Source: Rhodanobacteraceae bacterium
GTDB taxonomy: Bacteria > Pseudomonadota > Gammaproteobacteria > Xanthomonadales > Rhodanobacteraceae
Direction of reading: 5' to 3'
DNA length: 36,895 nucleotides
NCBI GenBank assembly: GCA_003142815.1
Contig: PLNP01000009.1
Location: forward strand, 1-36,895
Shown: in pieces, positions 23,633 through 32,419 of the stretch
How the letters are laid out: every line of letters starts with the position of its first letter
Position numbering within the stretch: position 1 is the stretch's first letter
Notes under the pieces: generated by a model
Told to the model about the DNA's origin: nothing
The model's database searches: none
Seen by the model: only the letters and a program-made list of their open reading frames with translations
Made by a program: the position numbers and the translations under genes

Positions 23633-24084
23633 GTTGGTTTTGGTGTGGGTGAGCACATACAGGGCGAGAAACCAGATCGTCAACGGCAAGCGGCTGTGTT
23701 CAAACAACGTGCCGATCGCAGACTGGTTTGATGCCGGCAGGCGCAGCACTGCCACAGCCATTCCTCGGCGCGCTGGAATCGGCTGTAGACCGTGGCCGCG
23801 CAGCGCGGACAGACGAAACCGCTCGGCCAGCGTGCCCGCAACAGCGCCTTCTCGCACGCCGCTTCCGTGCCGTACTGCTTCAAGAACGCCGGCAACGACG
23901 ACCGCAGGAAGTCCCCGTGGGACAGGCCGGGCTGAAACTGCACACGATTCGTCGCCATGATCCAAGTCTCCTGCGGATGCGTGGAGACGCAAAATGCTCG
24001 CCTGCTGTCTCATTCTTCGCGATGCTGGCTGAGATACGGCGCAAATCAGGTGTTACGAAGCGCAACACGCGCGACGCCCATGAA

Positions 24085-24102
24085 CTGTCACACGACCGTA
24101 AA
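24085..24102 (+). promoter_or_regulatory. possible Pho box upstream of the porin
   Basis: CTGTCAC-ACGA-CCGTAAA: two seven-base half sites at 11-base spacing, resembling the PhoB consensus CTGTCAT-N4-CTGTCAT, with two to three mismatches in the second half. Before the IS landed, this site would have lain in the shared promoter region of pstS and the porin. Confidence 0.35.
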
Positions 24103-24208
24103 ACTTGTGCCGCATCCTGCGCTGCGTTCGCCACGGTTTAACTTTACTTTTACGCCGTCGTTGGGCTGTTGCGCTGCGAAAGCAATCTTTGATCCGGAGA
24201 TATCTGTC

Positions 24209-25528
24209 ATGCATTCAAAACTCATTGCGGTATCAGTGATGACCGCGCTCGGCGCAACCAGCTTAGGTGCGCATGCGGACGCCCTGAGCGATATCTTCAC
24301 CCAAGGCCATGTTGATGGCGAACTGCGAAGCTACTATTTCAGTCGTCTGTACGACACCGATACGGTGCCCGATGCCAATGCATTTTCCGCCGCTGCGCTC
24401 ATCAATGCGCGAAGCGGGACGTTCGGCGGAGGCTTCAGCCTCAATGGATCGTTCCTGACCGCAAACTCGCTGGGTACCCAGTCTTCGATCACATCGCATG
24501 TGGACACGACCTTGATGGGCCCCAGCAATTCGGTCAGCGCGCTCGGTCAGGCCAATCTGCAATACCAGAACAGCTGGGCGCTGGTCCGCGGCGGCTACCA
24601 ATATCTGAACACGCCATGGATGGGCATGAGCGACTCGCGGGTCTTGCCTGCTTCGTACAACGCGCTATCGGCCGATTTCAAACCTCTGAAAGGTTGGGAC
24701 ATCTACGCGATACGCAGCTTCGACTGGAAAAGCCGGACTTCGAACGGAGACTATTCGACCAATCTCTACTACCCATCAACGTTCGACGGTGACTCCATAT
24801 ACGGTGGCGTCGCTGCGCTGCCGGTGACTGCTCCTCAAGCCAATGGCGCCTTGGCGCTCGGCTCGACATACCAGCAAGGCGGCTTCAAGGGCCAAGCCTG
24901 GTACTACGACTTCCTTCGCTTCGCCAAGATGGGCTATGTCGATGGCAGTTACACTTGGAAAACCGGGACCGGTTTCGATCCATTTATTGCGGCCCAGTAT
25001 GTCCATGAATCGGGCGGTTCGGACAACACCTTTGTTCTGACGAACTCAAAATTGTTCGGAGTTGGCGGGACCTCCGTGCACAACCGGACTTGGGGGGTGG
25101 ACGGAGGCTTCGGATTTCCTAACGGCCGTTTCGACATCGGCTACAACAAGATCGCGGAACAGAGCGGTGCAGTCGGCGATGGCGCTTTGATCTCGCCATA
25201 TACCGCCGGTTATGCGACTGACCCTCTGTATACGACTTCGATGATCCGTGGCTTGGTGGAACAGGGTCCTGGTCACGCGTGGAGGGCCAAGCTCAGCTAT
25301 AGCTTCCTGCAGGGAAAGTTGTTGGTTGCGACCTCGTACGCGAAATATACAACCTTGTTGCGTGGCAACAGCGACAACATCTATTTCGATGTCACTTATT
25401 CGCTTGACAATTACCTGAAGGGCTTGTCATTGCGCGATCGCTGGGAGCGATCGAGCGGTGGTACCGGTTTGAACCCGGGCAACGAGGCCTTCACGTACAA
25501 CCGTGTGATGATCTCCTACAAATTTTGA
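24209..25528 (+). CDS. OprD-family outer membrane porin
   Basis: A 439-residue outer-membrane beta-barrel protein. The signal peptide MHSKLIAVSVMTALGATSLG ends at AHA (about residue 23). The mature protein begins DALSDIFTQGHVDGELRSYY, then FSRLYDTD, the first strand of OprD-type porins. FGGGFSLNGSFLTANSLGTQ, SALGQANLQYQNSWALVRGG and WRAKLSYSFLQGKLLVATSY alternate as barrel strands. The protein ends MISYKF with the C-terminal Phe that the BAM complex recognises. GGAGA lies about nine bases before the ATG at 24209; the longer open frame upstream crosses the IS end. OprD porins import basic amino acids or organic acids; the substrate here is unknown. Its position opposite pstS and a possible Pho box suggest phosphate-limited expression. 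Confidence 0.85.
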   Translation: MHSKLIAVSVMTALGATSLGAHADALSDIFTQGHVDGELRSYYFSRLYDTDTVPDANAFSAAALINARSGTFGGGFSLNGSFLTANSLGTQSSITSHVDTTLMGPSNSVSALGQANLQYQNSWALVRGGYQYLNTPWMGMSDSRVLPASYNALSADFKPLKGWDIYAIRSFDWKSRTSNGDYSTNLYYPSTFDGDSIYGGVAALPVTAPQANGALALGSTYQQGGFKGQAWYYDFLRFAKMGYVDGSYTWKTGTGFDPFIAAQYVHESGGSDNTFVLTNSKLFGVGGTSVHNRTWGVDGGFGFPNGRFDIGYNKIAEQSGAVGDGALISPYTAGYATDPLYTTSMIRGLVEQGPGHAWRAKLSYSFLQGKLLVATSYAKYTTLLRGNSDNIYFDVTYSLDNYLKGLSLRDRWERSSGGTGLNPGNEAFTYNRVMISYKF

Positions 25529-25602
25529 CAGGGAGGGAATACGGGGTTTGACGGGAGGTTGCCTCGCGAGGAGTTTCGTTGCACTCGGCAGAAAAAATGC
25601 AG

Positions 25603-25628
25603 CGACGGCCGCGACGCCGTCGTTTTTT
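25603..25628 (+). terminator. intrinsic terminator after the porin
   Basis: CGACGGC (25603-25609), loop CGCGAC, GCCGTCG (25616-25622), followed by six T. The stem extends outward as AAAAAATGCAG opposite TTTTTTGC, so it may also end nth transcripts from the other side. Confidence 0.8.
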
Positions 25629-25729
25629 GCTGCATTGGATTTCTCGAGGTAGGCGAAAAGCTGCAGCAAAGATCAGCACGACGTCGTTACGTGCGCACAG
25701 CGCGCTCTGGCGGTGCGTCGTTTTCTGGT

Positions 25730-26368
25730 TCATGGCATGACCGTTTTTTGACGATACGCGCACAAGTCGTTGATCGCGCAGCGCGGGCACTCGGGCTTGC
25801 GCGCCTTGCAGACGTAACGCCCATGCAGGATCAGCCAGTGATGCGCGTCCTTGCGGAACTCGGTCGGCACGACCTTGTTCAACTTCTCCTCGACGATGCG
25901 CACGTTCTTGCCAGGCGCGAGTCCGCTGCGATTGGCGACACGGAAGATGTGCGTGTCGACCGCGATTGTCGGTTCGCCGAACGCGGTGTTCAGCACGACA
26001 TTCGCGGTCTTGCTGCCGACGCCGGGCAGCGCTTCGAGCGCCTCGCGCGCGTGCGGCACCTCGCTGCCGTGGCGGTCGACCAGGATGCGGCAGGTCGCGA
26101 GGATGTTCTTCGCCTTCGCATTGTAGAGCCCGATCGTGCTGATGTATCGCTTCAATCCTTCCTCACCGAGGTGGAGGATCGCCGGTGGCGTGTTCGCGAT
26201 CGGGAACAACTTTTTCGTCGCCTTGTTGACGCCTACATCGGTCGCCTGCGCGGACAGGATCACCGCGATCAGCAGCTCGAACGGCGTGGTGTAATCCAGC
26301 TCCGTCGTCGGATGCGGATTCAGTTCGCGCAGGCGGCGGAATAGTTCGACAATCTTCTCGCGCTTCAT
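25730..26368 (-). CDS. nth: endonuclease III
   Basis: Nth is a base-excision-repair glycosylase/AP lyase that removes oxidised pyrimidines. The 212-residue product (E. coli 211) starts [40 protein letters not shown] is conserved. The helix-hairpin-helix [18 protein letters not shown] carries the catalytic Lys, and [15 protein letters not shown] the catalytic Asp. The [4Fe-4S] cluster ligands are C-x6-C-x2-C-x5-C in [17 protein letters not shown]. The ATG at 26368 overlaps the stop of rnfB by four bases, so it is the last gene of the metG-rnfB-nth operon. Confidence 0.97.
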   Translation of the reverse strand: MKREKIVELFRRLRELNPHPTTELDYTTPFELLIAVILSAQATDVGVNKATKKLFPIANTPPAILHLGEEGLKRYISTIGLYNAKAKNILATCRILVDRHGSEVPHAREALEALPGVGSKTANVVLNTAFGEPTIAVDTHIFRVANRSGLAPGKNVRIVEEKLNKVVPTEFRKDAHHWLILHGRYVCKARKPECPRCAINDLCAYRQKTVMP

Positions 26369-27066
26369 CGGATCGACGGATCCTTCGCGTTCGCTTGGCG
26401 CCGCGCTTTGCCGCGTGCGATAGCTTCCAGTACCGCGGCGCGGCTGATCGGTCGTGCGTCGCGTCCGCCTGCCTCTGTGGGAGCGGCTGCAGCCGCGATG
26501 CTCCTGATTTCACCGGAAACCATCGCGGCTTCCGCCGCTCCTACGAAACTCGGCTGCGGCTGACGCGCGCATGAAAAACGCGTATTGCGTTCGTCGAATC
26601 GCGCTCGCGCTCGCGCGGCACCCTCAAGAACCGCTTTGCGCGAAAGTGGCCTGTCTGCGGTCGGCGATAATGCGATGCAGTCGACCGGACACGGCGGCAG
26701 GCAGAGTCCGCAGCCGGTGCATTCGGCCGCGATGATCGTATGCATGCGCTTCGCCGCGCCAACGATCGCATCCACCGGGCAGGCCTGGATGCACTTCGTG
26801 CAGCCGATGCAGACGTCCTCGTCGATGAACGCGACGACCGGCGCTTCCTCGAGACCGTGCGCCGGATCAAGCGGCTTTGGCTCGCGTCGGAGCAACTGCG
26901 CGAGTGCGGCCACGCCATCGGCACCACCCGGTGGGCATTGGTTGATATCGGCGAGATCGCCCGTGATCGCTTCGGCGTAGGCGCGGCAGGTCGGATAGCC
27001 GCAGCGCGTACATTGCGTCTGCGGCAGAGCTGCGTCGATACGATCAATCAAGGGTGCCGATGGCAT
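26365..27066 (-). CDS. rnfB: RnfB-like iron-sulfur (ferredoxin) protein
   Basis: A 233-residue soluble protein resembling subunit B of the Rnf electron-transport complex without its membrane anchor. The N-terminal cluster domain has [19 protein letters not shown] and NQCPPGG (the 4Fe-4S domain of RnfB). Two ferredoxin-type motifs follow: [16 protein letters not shown] and [16 protein letters not shown]. No other rnf genes are present in the window; such stand-alone forms next to nth and metG occur in related bacteria, and the partner is not known. The C-terminal tail carries 25 residues encoded by a REP repeat doublet (26476-26547), reading [20 protein letters not shown]. The gene starts 33 bases after metG and overlaps nth by four bases. 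Confidence 0.88.
   Translation of the reverse strand: MPSAPLIDRIDAALPQTQCTRCGYPTCRAYAEAITGDLADINQCPPGGADGVAALAQLLRREPKPLDPAHGLEEAPVVAFIDEDVCIGCTKCIQACPVDAIVGAAKRMHTIIAAECTGCGLCLPPCPVDCIALSPTADRPLSRKAVLEGAARARARFDERNTRFSCARQPQPSFVGAAEAAMVSGEIRSIAAAAAPTEAGGRDARPISRAAVLEAIARGKARRQANAKDPSIR
26476..26547. repeat. REP-like doublet inside rnfB
   Basis: TGTGGGAGCGGCTGCAGCCG then CGATG (26476-26500) and, inverted, CATCGCGGCTTCCGCCGCTC then CTACGAA (26521-26547), 20 bases apart. Same repeat family as 3428-3474 and 6064-6350. It lies in the coding sequence without breaking the frame. Confidence 0.8.
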
Positions 27067-27099
27067 GGCTGCGATCGATCCGGTACGGTCGTGACCGGT

Positions 27100-29253
27100 T
27101 CATTTCACAGCCATACCCGCTCTGACACCCGTGTCGGCATCGAGCAGGAACAGGTCCGCACCGCCGCCGCCAGCCGACAGGATCATTCCCTCCGAGAGGC
27201 CGAAACGCATCTTGCGCGGGGCGAGGTTCGCAATGAAGACGACATGACGGCCAACGAGCCTCTCCGGTTCGCCGTAGGCGGCGCGGATGCCGGAGAAGAT
27301 CTGCCGCGTGCCGAGGTCGCCGGCATCGAGCTCGAAGCGCAGCAGTTTGTCGGAGCCGTCGACAAACTCGCAGGCGAGCACCTTGCCGATACGCAGGTCG
27401 AGTTTGGCGAAGTCGTCGATCGAGATCGTGGCTGCGGGCGGCGAACCCAATGCTTTCGCAGGAGCGGCGATAGCCGCGCCAGGAGCGATTGATTCAATGA
27501 AGGGTGTCGTCGCGGCTGGCGCCGCTCCTACAGAGGCTTCGTTTGCGGACTTCAGCGATTCCTTGGAGGCTTCGATCATGGCTTCGATGTACTTTGGGTC
27601 GATGCGGGTGGTCAGTGGCGTGAATGCGTTCAGGTGCGCGCCGAGGATTGGCGTTGCCGCGGCGTCAAAACGTGTCCAGTCTTCACCGAGAAACTTTCGC
27701 GCGCGCCGCGCGATCGTCGGCACGACCGGGCTCAGCCAGATCGACAATAGCCGGAAGTAGTTGAGCGCGAGCGTGCAGACGACATCCAATTCGGCGCGTT
27801 TGGTTTCATCTTTCGCAAGCAGCCACGGCGCCTTGTCGGCGACATACGCATTCGCCTCGTCCGCAATCTCGATGATCAGACGCACCGCCGCGGCGTAGTC
27901 GCGCGCTTCATATAGCGAGGAACAGGCACACAGTTTCTGCGCAGCGGCATCATAGCGTTCGCGGTCAGCGGCAGGCAGTGCATCGGCCAGCTTGCCGCCG
28001 AAGAACTTGTGCACAAAACCGGCGCAGCGGCTCGCGATGTTGACCCACTTGCCGACCAGGTGCGAGTTGACGCGCTCTTCGAAACCCTTGAGGTCGAGAT
28101 CGAGGTCGGTCAGCGTCGGCCCGAGTAGGGTCGCGAAGTAATAGCGCAGCCAGTCTGCATCGAGGTGGTCGAGGTAGGTGCGTGCGTTGACGAAAGTGCC
28201 GCGTGACTTCGACATCTTCGCGCCGTCGACGGTCAGGAAGCCGTGCACATTCACCGCGGTCGGCGCACGCAGGCCTGCCCCGTGCAGCATCGCCGGCCAG
28301 AACAGTGTGTGGAAATACACGATGTCCTTGCCGATGAAATGCACCATCTCGGTGCCGGATTTCGCGGCGTCCTCGCGCTCGACGAAATCCGCGAAACGGA
28401 TCGGACAGTCCGGATGCTTCGCATTATGCGCATCGCAATACTCGCGGAACGTGGCGAGATAGCCGACCGGCGCGTCGACCCAGACGTAGAAATATTTACC
28501 GGGTTCGCCGGGAATTTCGAAACCGAAATACGGCGCGTCGCGCGAGACGTCCCAACTGCGCAGGCCGTCGGTGAACCATTCCTGCAGCTTGTTGACGACC
28601 TCGCCCTGCAGGCCGCCGGCGCCACGACGCTCGGTCAGCCAATCCTTCAGCATTGCCTCGAAGTCGGCGAGCTTGACGAAGAAATGCAGTGATTCCTTCT
28701 CGATCGGTGCTGCACCCGAGACCACCGAGTACGGATTGATCAAGTCGGTCGGGTTGTAGGTCTTGCCACAGACCTCGCAGGCATCGCCGTACTGGTCCTT
28801 GCTGTGGCAGTTCGGGCATTCGCCCTTGATGAAGCGATCCGGCAGGAACATCGCCTTGACCGGATCGTAGAATTGCTTGACCGGCCGCGATTCGGTATGG
28901 CCGCCGGCTTTCAGCGCATTCCAGATGCGCGCGGTGAGCTCGCGGTTGGCATCGCTGTCGGTCGTCGAGTAGTGGTCGTACTCGACGCCGAAATCACGCA
29001 GGTCCGCGGTGTGCTCGTTCCAGACGCGTGCGATCAGCGCATGCGGCGTGATGCCTTCGAGTTCCGCGCGCAACATGATCGAGCTGCCGTGCGCGTCATC
29101 GGCGCAGACATAGTGGACCGTGTGTCCTGCCATGCGCATGGCGCGCACCCAGATGTCGGACTGCACATGCTCGACGATATGGCCGAGATGGATGCGGCCA
29201 TTCGCGTAGGGGAGGGCCGAAGTGGCGAGGATGTTGCGTTTCGGCGCATTCAT
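27100..29253 (-). CDS. metG: methionyl-tRNA synthetase
   Basis: Charges tRNA(Met) with methionine. The product has 717 residues (E. coli 677). The ATG at 29253 gives MNAPKRNILATSALPYANG, which aligns with the family start; an ATG at 29274 would add seven residues. The HIGH motif is HLGH, the zinc knuckle CPNCHSKDQYGDACEVCG, and KMSKS is perfect (DGAKMSKSRGTF). The anticodon-binding helical domain follows, then a C-terminal tRNA-binding OB domain (DDFAKLDLRIGKVLACEFVD to DADTGVRAGMAVK). The linker between these two domains contains a REP doublet (27458-27533) read as SVGAAPAATTPFIESIAPGA, which accounts for part of the extra length. First gene of the metG-rnfB-nth operon. Confidence 0.97.
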   Translation of the reverse strand: MNAPKRNILATSALPYANGRIHLGHIVEHVQSDIWVRAMRMAGHTVHYVCADDAHGSSIMLRAELEGITPHALIARVWNEHTADLRDFGVEYDHYSTTDSDANRELTARIWNALKAGGHTESRPVKQFYDPVKAMFLPDRFIKGECPNCHSKDQYGDACEVCGKTYNPTDLINPYSVVSGAAPIEKESLHFFVKLADFEAMLKDWLTERRGAGGLQGEVVNKLQEWFTDGLRSWDVSRDAPYFGFEIPGEPGKYFYVWVDAPVGYLATFREYCDAHNAKHPDCPIRFADFVEREDAAKSGTEMVHFIGKDIVYFHTLFWPAMLHGAGLRAPTAVNVHGFLTVDGAKMSKSRGTFVNARTYLDHLDADWLRYYFATLLGPTLTDLDLDLKGFEERVNSHLVGKWVNIASRCAGFVHKFFGGKLADALPAADRERYDAAAQKLCACSSLYEARDYAAAVRLIIEIADEANAYVADKAPWLLAKDETKRAELDVVCTLALNYFRLLSIWLSPVVPTIARRARKFLGEDWTRFDAAATPILGAHLNAFTPLTTRIDPKYIEAMIEASKESLKSANEASVGAAPAATTPFIESIAPGAAIAAPAKALGSPPAATISIDDFAKLDLRIGKVLACEFVDGSDKLLRFELDAGDLGTRQIFSGIRAAYGEPERLVGRHVVFIANLAPRKMRFGLSEGMILSAGGGGADLFLLDADTGVRAGMAVK
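27458..27533. repeat. REP-like doublet inside metG
   Basis: GCAGGAGCGGCGATAGCCGC then GCC (27458-27480) and, inverted, CGTCGCGGCTGGCGCCGCTC then CTACAG (27508-27533), 27 bases apart. Same family, orientation and reading frame as the doublet in rnfB. Confidence 0.8.
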
Positions 29254-29307
29254 GCGTCGCGGGTTCCGCTTCATTGCAAAGCGGAATTATCGCATGGGTA
29301 CGTTCAG

Positions 29308-29330
29308 TGGGAGGGGCTTCAGTCCCGGCG
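29308..29330. repeat. short intergenic repeat before metG
   Basis: GGGAGGGGCTTCAGTCCCGG, a palindrome-like motif (GGGGCTTCAGTCCC) of the dispersed type seen in related genomes. The rest of 29254-29516 shows no gene. Confidence 0.35.
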
Positions 29331-29516
29331 CTTTGCCGATTCGCGAAGGAGCATCGCGGGTGACGCCGCTCTGAGAGTGCCCCGCGAACCGGAACTCAAG
29401 AAGCGCGTTTGCGAAGGATGAATCGGTTGCTGCCCATGCAAAAGTGCCCCTTCCACCCTGCCGGGCAGGTGAACTCGCGCCATGGATAGCAGTGCTACCG
29501 AAGACTTCCCTTTTTT

Positions 29517-29966
29517 CTACGGCGACTTGCGCTCCCACACCTGCGAACGGCCTAGCAACGCGAAGCCGATGTAGCCGTGCACGTCGAGCTTCTGGCCGTT
29601 ATCGGCGACGGTGAGTTTCACCTTGTAGATCTTGCCGGTCTTGGGATCGAGGATCTTGCCGCCGTCCCACACGTCGCCATCCTTGCTCACGCCCCACAGG
29701 ATGGTCATGCCCTCGACCGGTTGATCCTTGCGTTCGCCCTCGCACTTCTTGCAGAGCGGATGCGGACCCTGATCGGACTGCAGCACCTGCAACACCTTGC
29801 CCTGCAACTTGCCGTTATCCTCGGTGATCTGCACGATCGATTTCGGCTTGTGGGTGGTATCGTCGATCGTCGTCCAGGTGCCGACCGGGGTGAGATCGGC
29901 AGCCAGCGCGGGCGCGCCGAACACAAGCGCGAGCGCGAACAGGGCGGGTTGGCAGCGTTGCAGCAT
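29517..29966 (-). CDS. DUF2147 family exported protein
   Basis: A 149-residue secreted protein. The signal peptide MLQRCQPALFALALVFGAPA ends at LAA, before DLTPVGTWTTIDDTTHKPKS. The body has IVQITEDNGKLQGKVLQVLQ, GMTILWGVSKDGDVWDGGKI and LDPKTGKIYKVKLTVADNGQ, the standard DUF2147 pattern, ending LDVHGYIGFALLGRSQVWER. CKKC (two Cys) may form a disulfide. The family's function is unknown. Structures show a lipocalin-like small barrel (family knowledge). GGAG lies upstream of the ATG at 29966; the longer frame upstream is not supported. It is divergent from mrp, with about 117 bases between the starts. Confidence 0.88.
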   Translation of the reverse strand: MLQRCQPALFALALVFGAPALAADLTPVGTWTTIDDTTHKPKSIVQITEDNGKLQGKVLQVLQSDQGPHPLCKKCEGERKDQPVEGMTILWGVSKDGDVWDGGKILDPKTGKIYKVKLTVADNGQKLDVHGYIGFALLGRSQVWERKSP

Positions 29967-30083
29967 GACGCGTACTCCTGATCCGATGGTGACGTCCGAC
30001 AACTTGCCGGTACCGCGTGAAGACGTCAAGGCGCGCCGCAGCGGAGGCACTGGCATAATGCACCCCCGTATTTCTTGATTCCG

Positions 30084-31178
30084 ATGATGACCGAACTCCT
30101 GGAAACGCGGGTCAGGCAGATCCTGGCCGGTGTCGCCGATCCGCATAGCGGCGTCGATATTGTCAGCAGCGGCGCGTTGCGTGGCGTGGGGGTGTCCGGC
30201 GCTGATGTTTCCGTTGACATCCTGCTGGGTTATCCCGCGCTATCCGCGCAGGTGGCAATCGCCGACACGATCAAGCGCGCGCTCGAAGCCGATCCGGCGA
30301 TCGCGCACGCTGCGGTCAGTGTCGCCTGCCGCGTGTTTGCACACGGCGTGCAGCAGGGATTGACGCCGCTGCCCGGCGTCAAGAACGTGATTGCGATCGC
30401 GTCCGGCAAAGGCGGCGTCGGCAAATCGACAGTTGCGGCAAATCTCGCCCTCGCGCTGAAGGCCGAGGGCGCCAGCGTCGGCGTGCTCGATGCGGATATC
30501 TACGGTCCGAGCCAGGTGCGCATGCTTGGACTGACAGGCAAGCCGGACACGAAAGACGGCAAGCGCATCGAGCCGAAGATCAGCCACGGCATCCAGGCGA
30601 TGTCGATCGGCCTGATGATCGAGGAAGACACCGCGATGATCTGGCGTGGCCCGATGGCGACGCAGGCGTTGCAGCAGATGCTCGGCGACACCAACTGGTC
30701 CGATCTCGATTACCTGATCATCGACCTGCCGCCCGGCACCGGCGACATCCAGTTGACGCTATGCCAGAAGATTCCGGTATCCGGCGCGATCATCGTGACC
30801 ACGCCGCAGGATATCGCGCTGCTCGACGCGAGGAAGGCGCTGAAGATGTTCGAGAAGGTCAACGTGCCGGTGCTCGGCATCGTCGAGAACATGGCGACCC
30901 ACATCTGCTCGAAGTGCGGCTACGAGGAGCACATCTTCGGCGAAGGCGGCGGCGCGCGCATGGCCGCGCAGTACGACGTGCCGCTGCTGGGTTCGCTTCC
31001 TCTCGACATCCGCATCCGCGAGCAAGCCGACGGCGGCACGCCGACTGTGGCCGCAATGCCGGATTCCGACATCGCCGCGCGCTATCGGGAGATCGCGCGC
31101 AACGCGGCCGCGCGGCTGGCGCTGCGCGCGCGCAACAAGGCGATCTCGTTTCCGAAGATCGTCGTGCAGAATACGTGA
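30084..31178 (+). CDS. mrp: Mrp/ApbC iron-sulfur cluster carrier ATPase
   Basis: A P-loop ATPase that carries iron-sulfur clusters to target proteins. The 364-residue product has an N-terminal MIP18/DUF59 domain (about residues 5-85). Then comes the deviant Walker A GKGGVGKSTVAANLALAL, VLDADIYGPSQVRMLGL, LIIDLPPGTGDIQLTLCQ and VTTPQDIALLDARKALKMF. The cluster-binding pair is CSKC in MATHICSKCGYEEHIFGEGG. Length and order match E. coli Mrp (369). Two ATG codons (30084, 30087) can start it; no strong ribosome binding site is visible. dcd follows after about 108 bases. Confidence 0.95.
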   Translation: MMTELLETRVRQILAGVADPHSGVDIVSSGALRGVGVSGADVSVDILLGYPALSAQVAIADTIKRALEADPAIAHAAVSVACRVFAHGVQQGLTPLPGVKNVIAIASGKGGVGKSTVAANLALALKAEGASVGVLDADIYGPSQVRMLGLTGKPDTKDGKRIEPKISHGIQAMSIGLMIEEDTAMIWRGPMATQALQQMLGDTNWSDLDYLIIDLPPGTGDIQLTLCQKIPVSGAIIVTTPQDIALLDARKALKMFEKVNVPVLGIVENMATHICSKCGYEEHIFGEGGGARMAAQYDVPLLGSLPLDIRIREQADGGTPTVAAMPDSDIAARYREIARNAAARLALRARNKAISFPKIVVQNT

Positions 31179-31183
31179 GGAGC

Positions 31184-31285
31184 CGGGATTCTGGATTCGA
31201 TATTCGGGATGTAAGCCATGCCCGGACTCGCCCGCGATCCTGTCCCGAAAGCACATCCAGAATTTCCAATATCGAATCCCGTTCC
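31184..31285. repeat. imperfect inverted repeat between mrp and dcd
   Basis: GGGATTCTGGATTCGATATT near 31186 is matched, inverted, by AATATCGAATCCCG near 31269-31282 and by CATCCAGAATT. It is of the common 'GGGATTCGGGATTC' intergenic repeat type. Confidence 0.55.
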
Positions 31286-31286
31286 C

Positions 31287-31853
<567 letters not shown>

Positions 31854-31972
31854 GAATCGGTACGGAATGCCGCTGCGCCTGGTATGAACGGTGGCCAACG
31901 CGCTGCATGCCGGTTCAACGCGCTGGTGGTAACCTCAACGTTTCCACGAGCAGCACTGGAGCAAGCGCAACC

Positions 31973-32419
31973 ATGCGGAGTTTTTCGATCAACACATCCT
32001 GGAGACTCATCGCGCTCGCGCTTGCGGCTGTGCTGCTCGTCGCCTGCGGGGGCGGCCGCACCAAACCCGATACGGTCAAGTCTGCGGATAATCCGGCGGC
32101 TTTCGACGTGACCCTGATTGCCGACAAGGACAATCAGTTCGACTACGACGGTGCGCCGCTGACGGAAGAGGATCTGAAAAGCGCGCTGCGTTATCGCCAG
32201 GAACAATCGCTGCCGATGACGAGCGTTCTCCTGAAGCGGGGCGAAAAGGAGAAGATCAAGAAGGAGCACATCATCGCGCTGGCTCGAGTCGCCTACCAAA
32301 TGCACTTCAAGGCGTATATGCAAGAAAAGGACGGCCAGATTTCGGAAATCCTGGCGCAAGCCAAGGAACCGGCGGCCCCCCAAACCCCTGAACACAAACG
32401 TCATGCGGAGAAGCAATGA
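31973..32419 (+). CDS. small lipoprotein with an ExbD-like domain
   Basis: A 148-residue predicted lipoprotein. The signal peptide MRSFSINTSWRLIALALAAV ends at lipobox LVAC (lipidated Cys about residue 25), then GGGRTKPDTVKS. The body FDVTLIADKDNQFDYDGAPL, TEEDLKSALRYRQEQSLPM and TSVLLKRGEKEKIKKEHIIA resembles the periplasmic domain of ExbD/TolR (beta strand, 'dG.xlt.eeL', then 'vliradk...'), though without a membrane anchor of that type. The next gene encodes a related domain and overlaps by four bases (ATGA). I do not recognise a specific function. It would sit in the outer or inner membrane facing the periplasm. Confidence 0.7.
   Translation: MRSFSINTSWRLIALALAAVLLVACGGGRTKPDTVKSADNPAAFDVTLIADKDNQFDYDGAPLTEEDLKSALRYRQEQSLPMTSVLLKRGEKEKIKKEHIIALARVAYQMHFKAYMQEKDGQISEILAQAKEPAAPQTPEHKRHAEKQ

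Larger units (their letters stand above)
22876..23958 (-). pseudogene. IS1595-family (ISXO2-like) transposase, interrupted by five 20-bp insertions
   Basis: The frame starts MATNRVQFQPGLSHGDFLRS at 23958. A zinc ribbon follows (FVCPRCAATVY...WQCCACRHQTSL). After a one-base loss near 23717 it continues GTLFEHSRLPLTIWFLALYV and LTHTKTN. The DDE domain then appears in pieces: LSRHLGVHSRTAWRLKHKIM, VQIDD, YLGGECNGGKAGRGSENK, IAVETDDAGRPGCAVIEPV, VFSDGLGAF, LSNVKRALDGTYHAFKFFKY, AHRYLAEAAWRF and VPRLLVAVARCPAWPERKLR, ending DVPVFAG and TGA 22876-22878. Each junction between pieces is one 20-base insertion. Arithmetic agrees: 1083 bases minus 100 plus 1 equals 984, exactly 328 codons (327 residues plus stop). 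As it stands it cannot make a transposase by ordinary translation. Confidence 0.85.
22858..24050 (-). mobile_element. IS1595-family insertion sequence with intact ends and 8-bp target duplication
   Basis: The element is 1193 bases long. The left end CCTGATTTGCGCCATACCTC (from 22858) is matched by the inverted right end, whose complement reads CCTGATTTGCGCCGTATCTC (to 24050); the match continues inward as AGCCAGC. Both ends are flanked by the same 8 bases TGTTACGA (22850-22857 and 24051-24058), the duplication length known for IS1595 elements. It carries one broken transposase gene on the minus strand. It sits between the divergent pstS and porin genes. Without the five 20-base insertions inside it the element would be 1093 bases. 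Confidence 0.85.
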
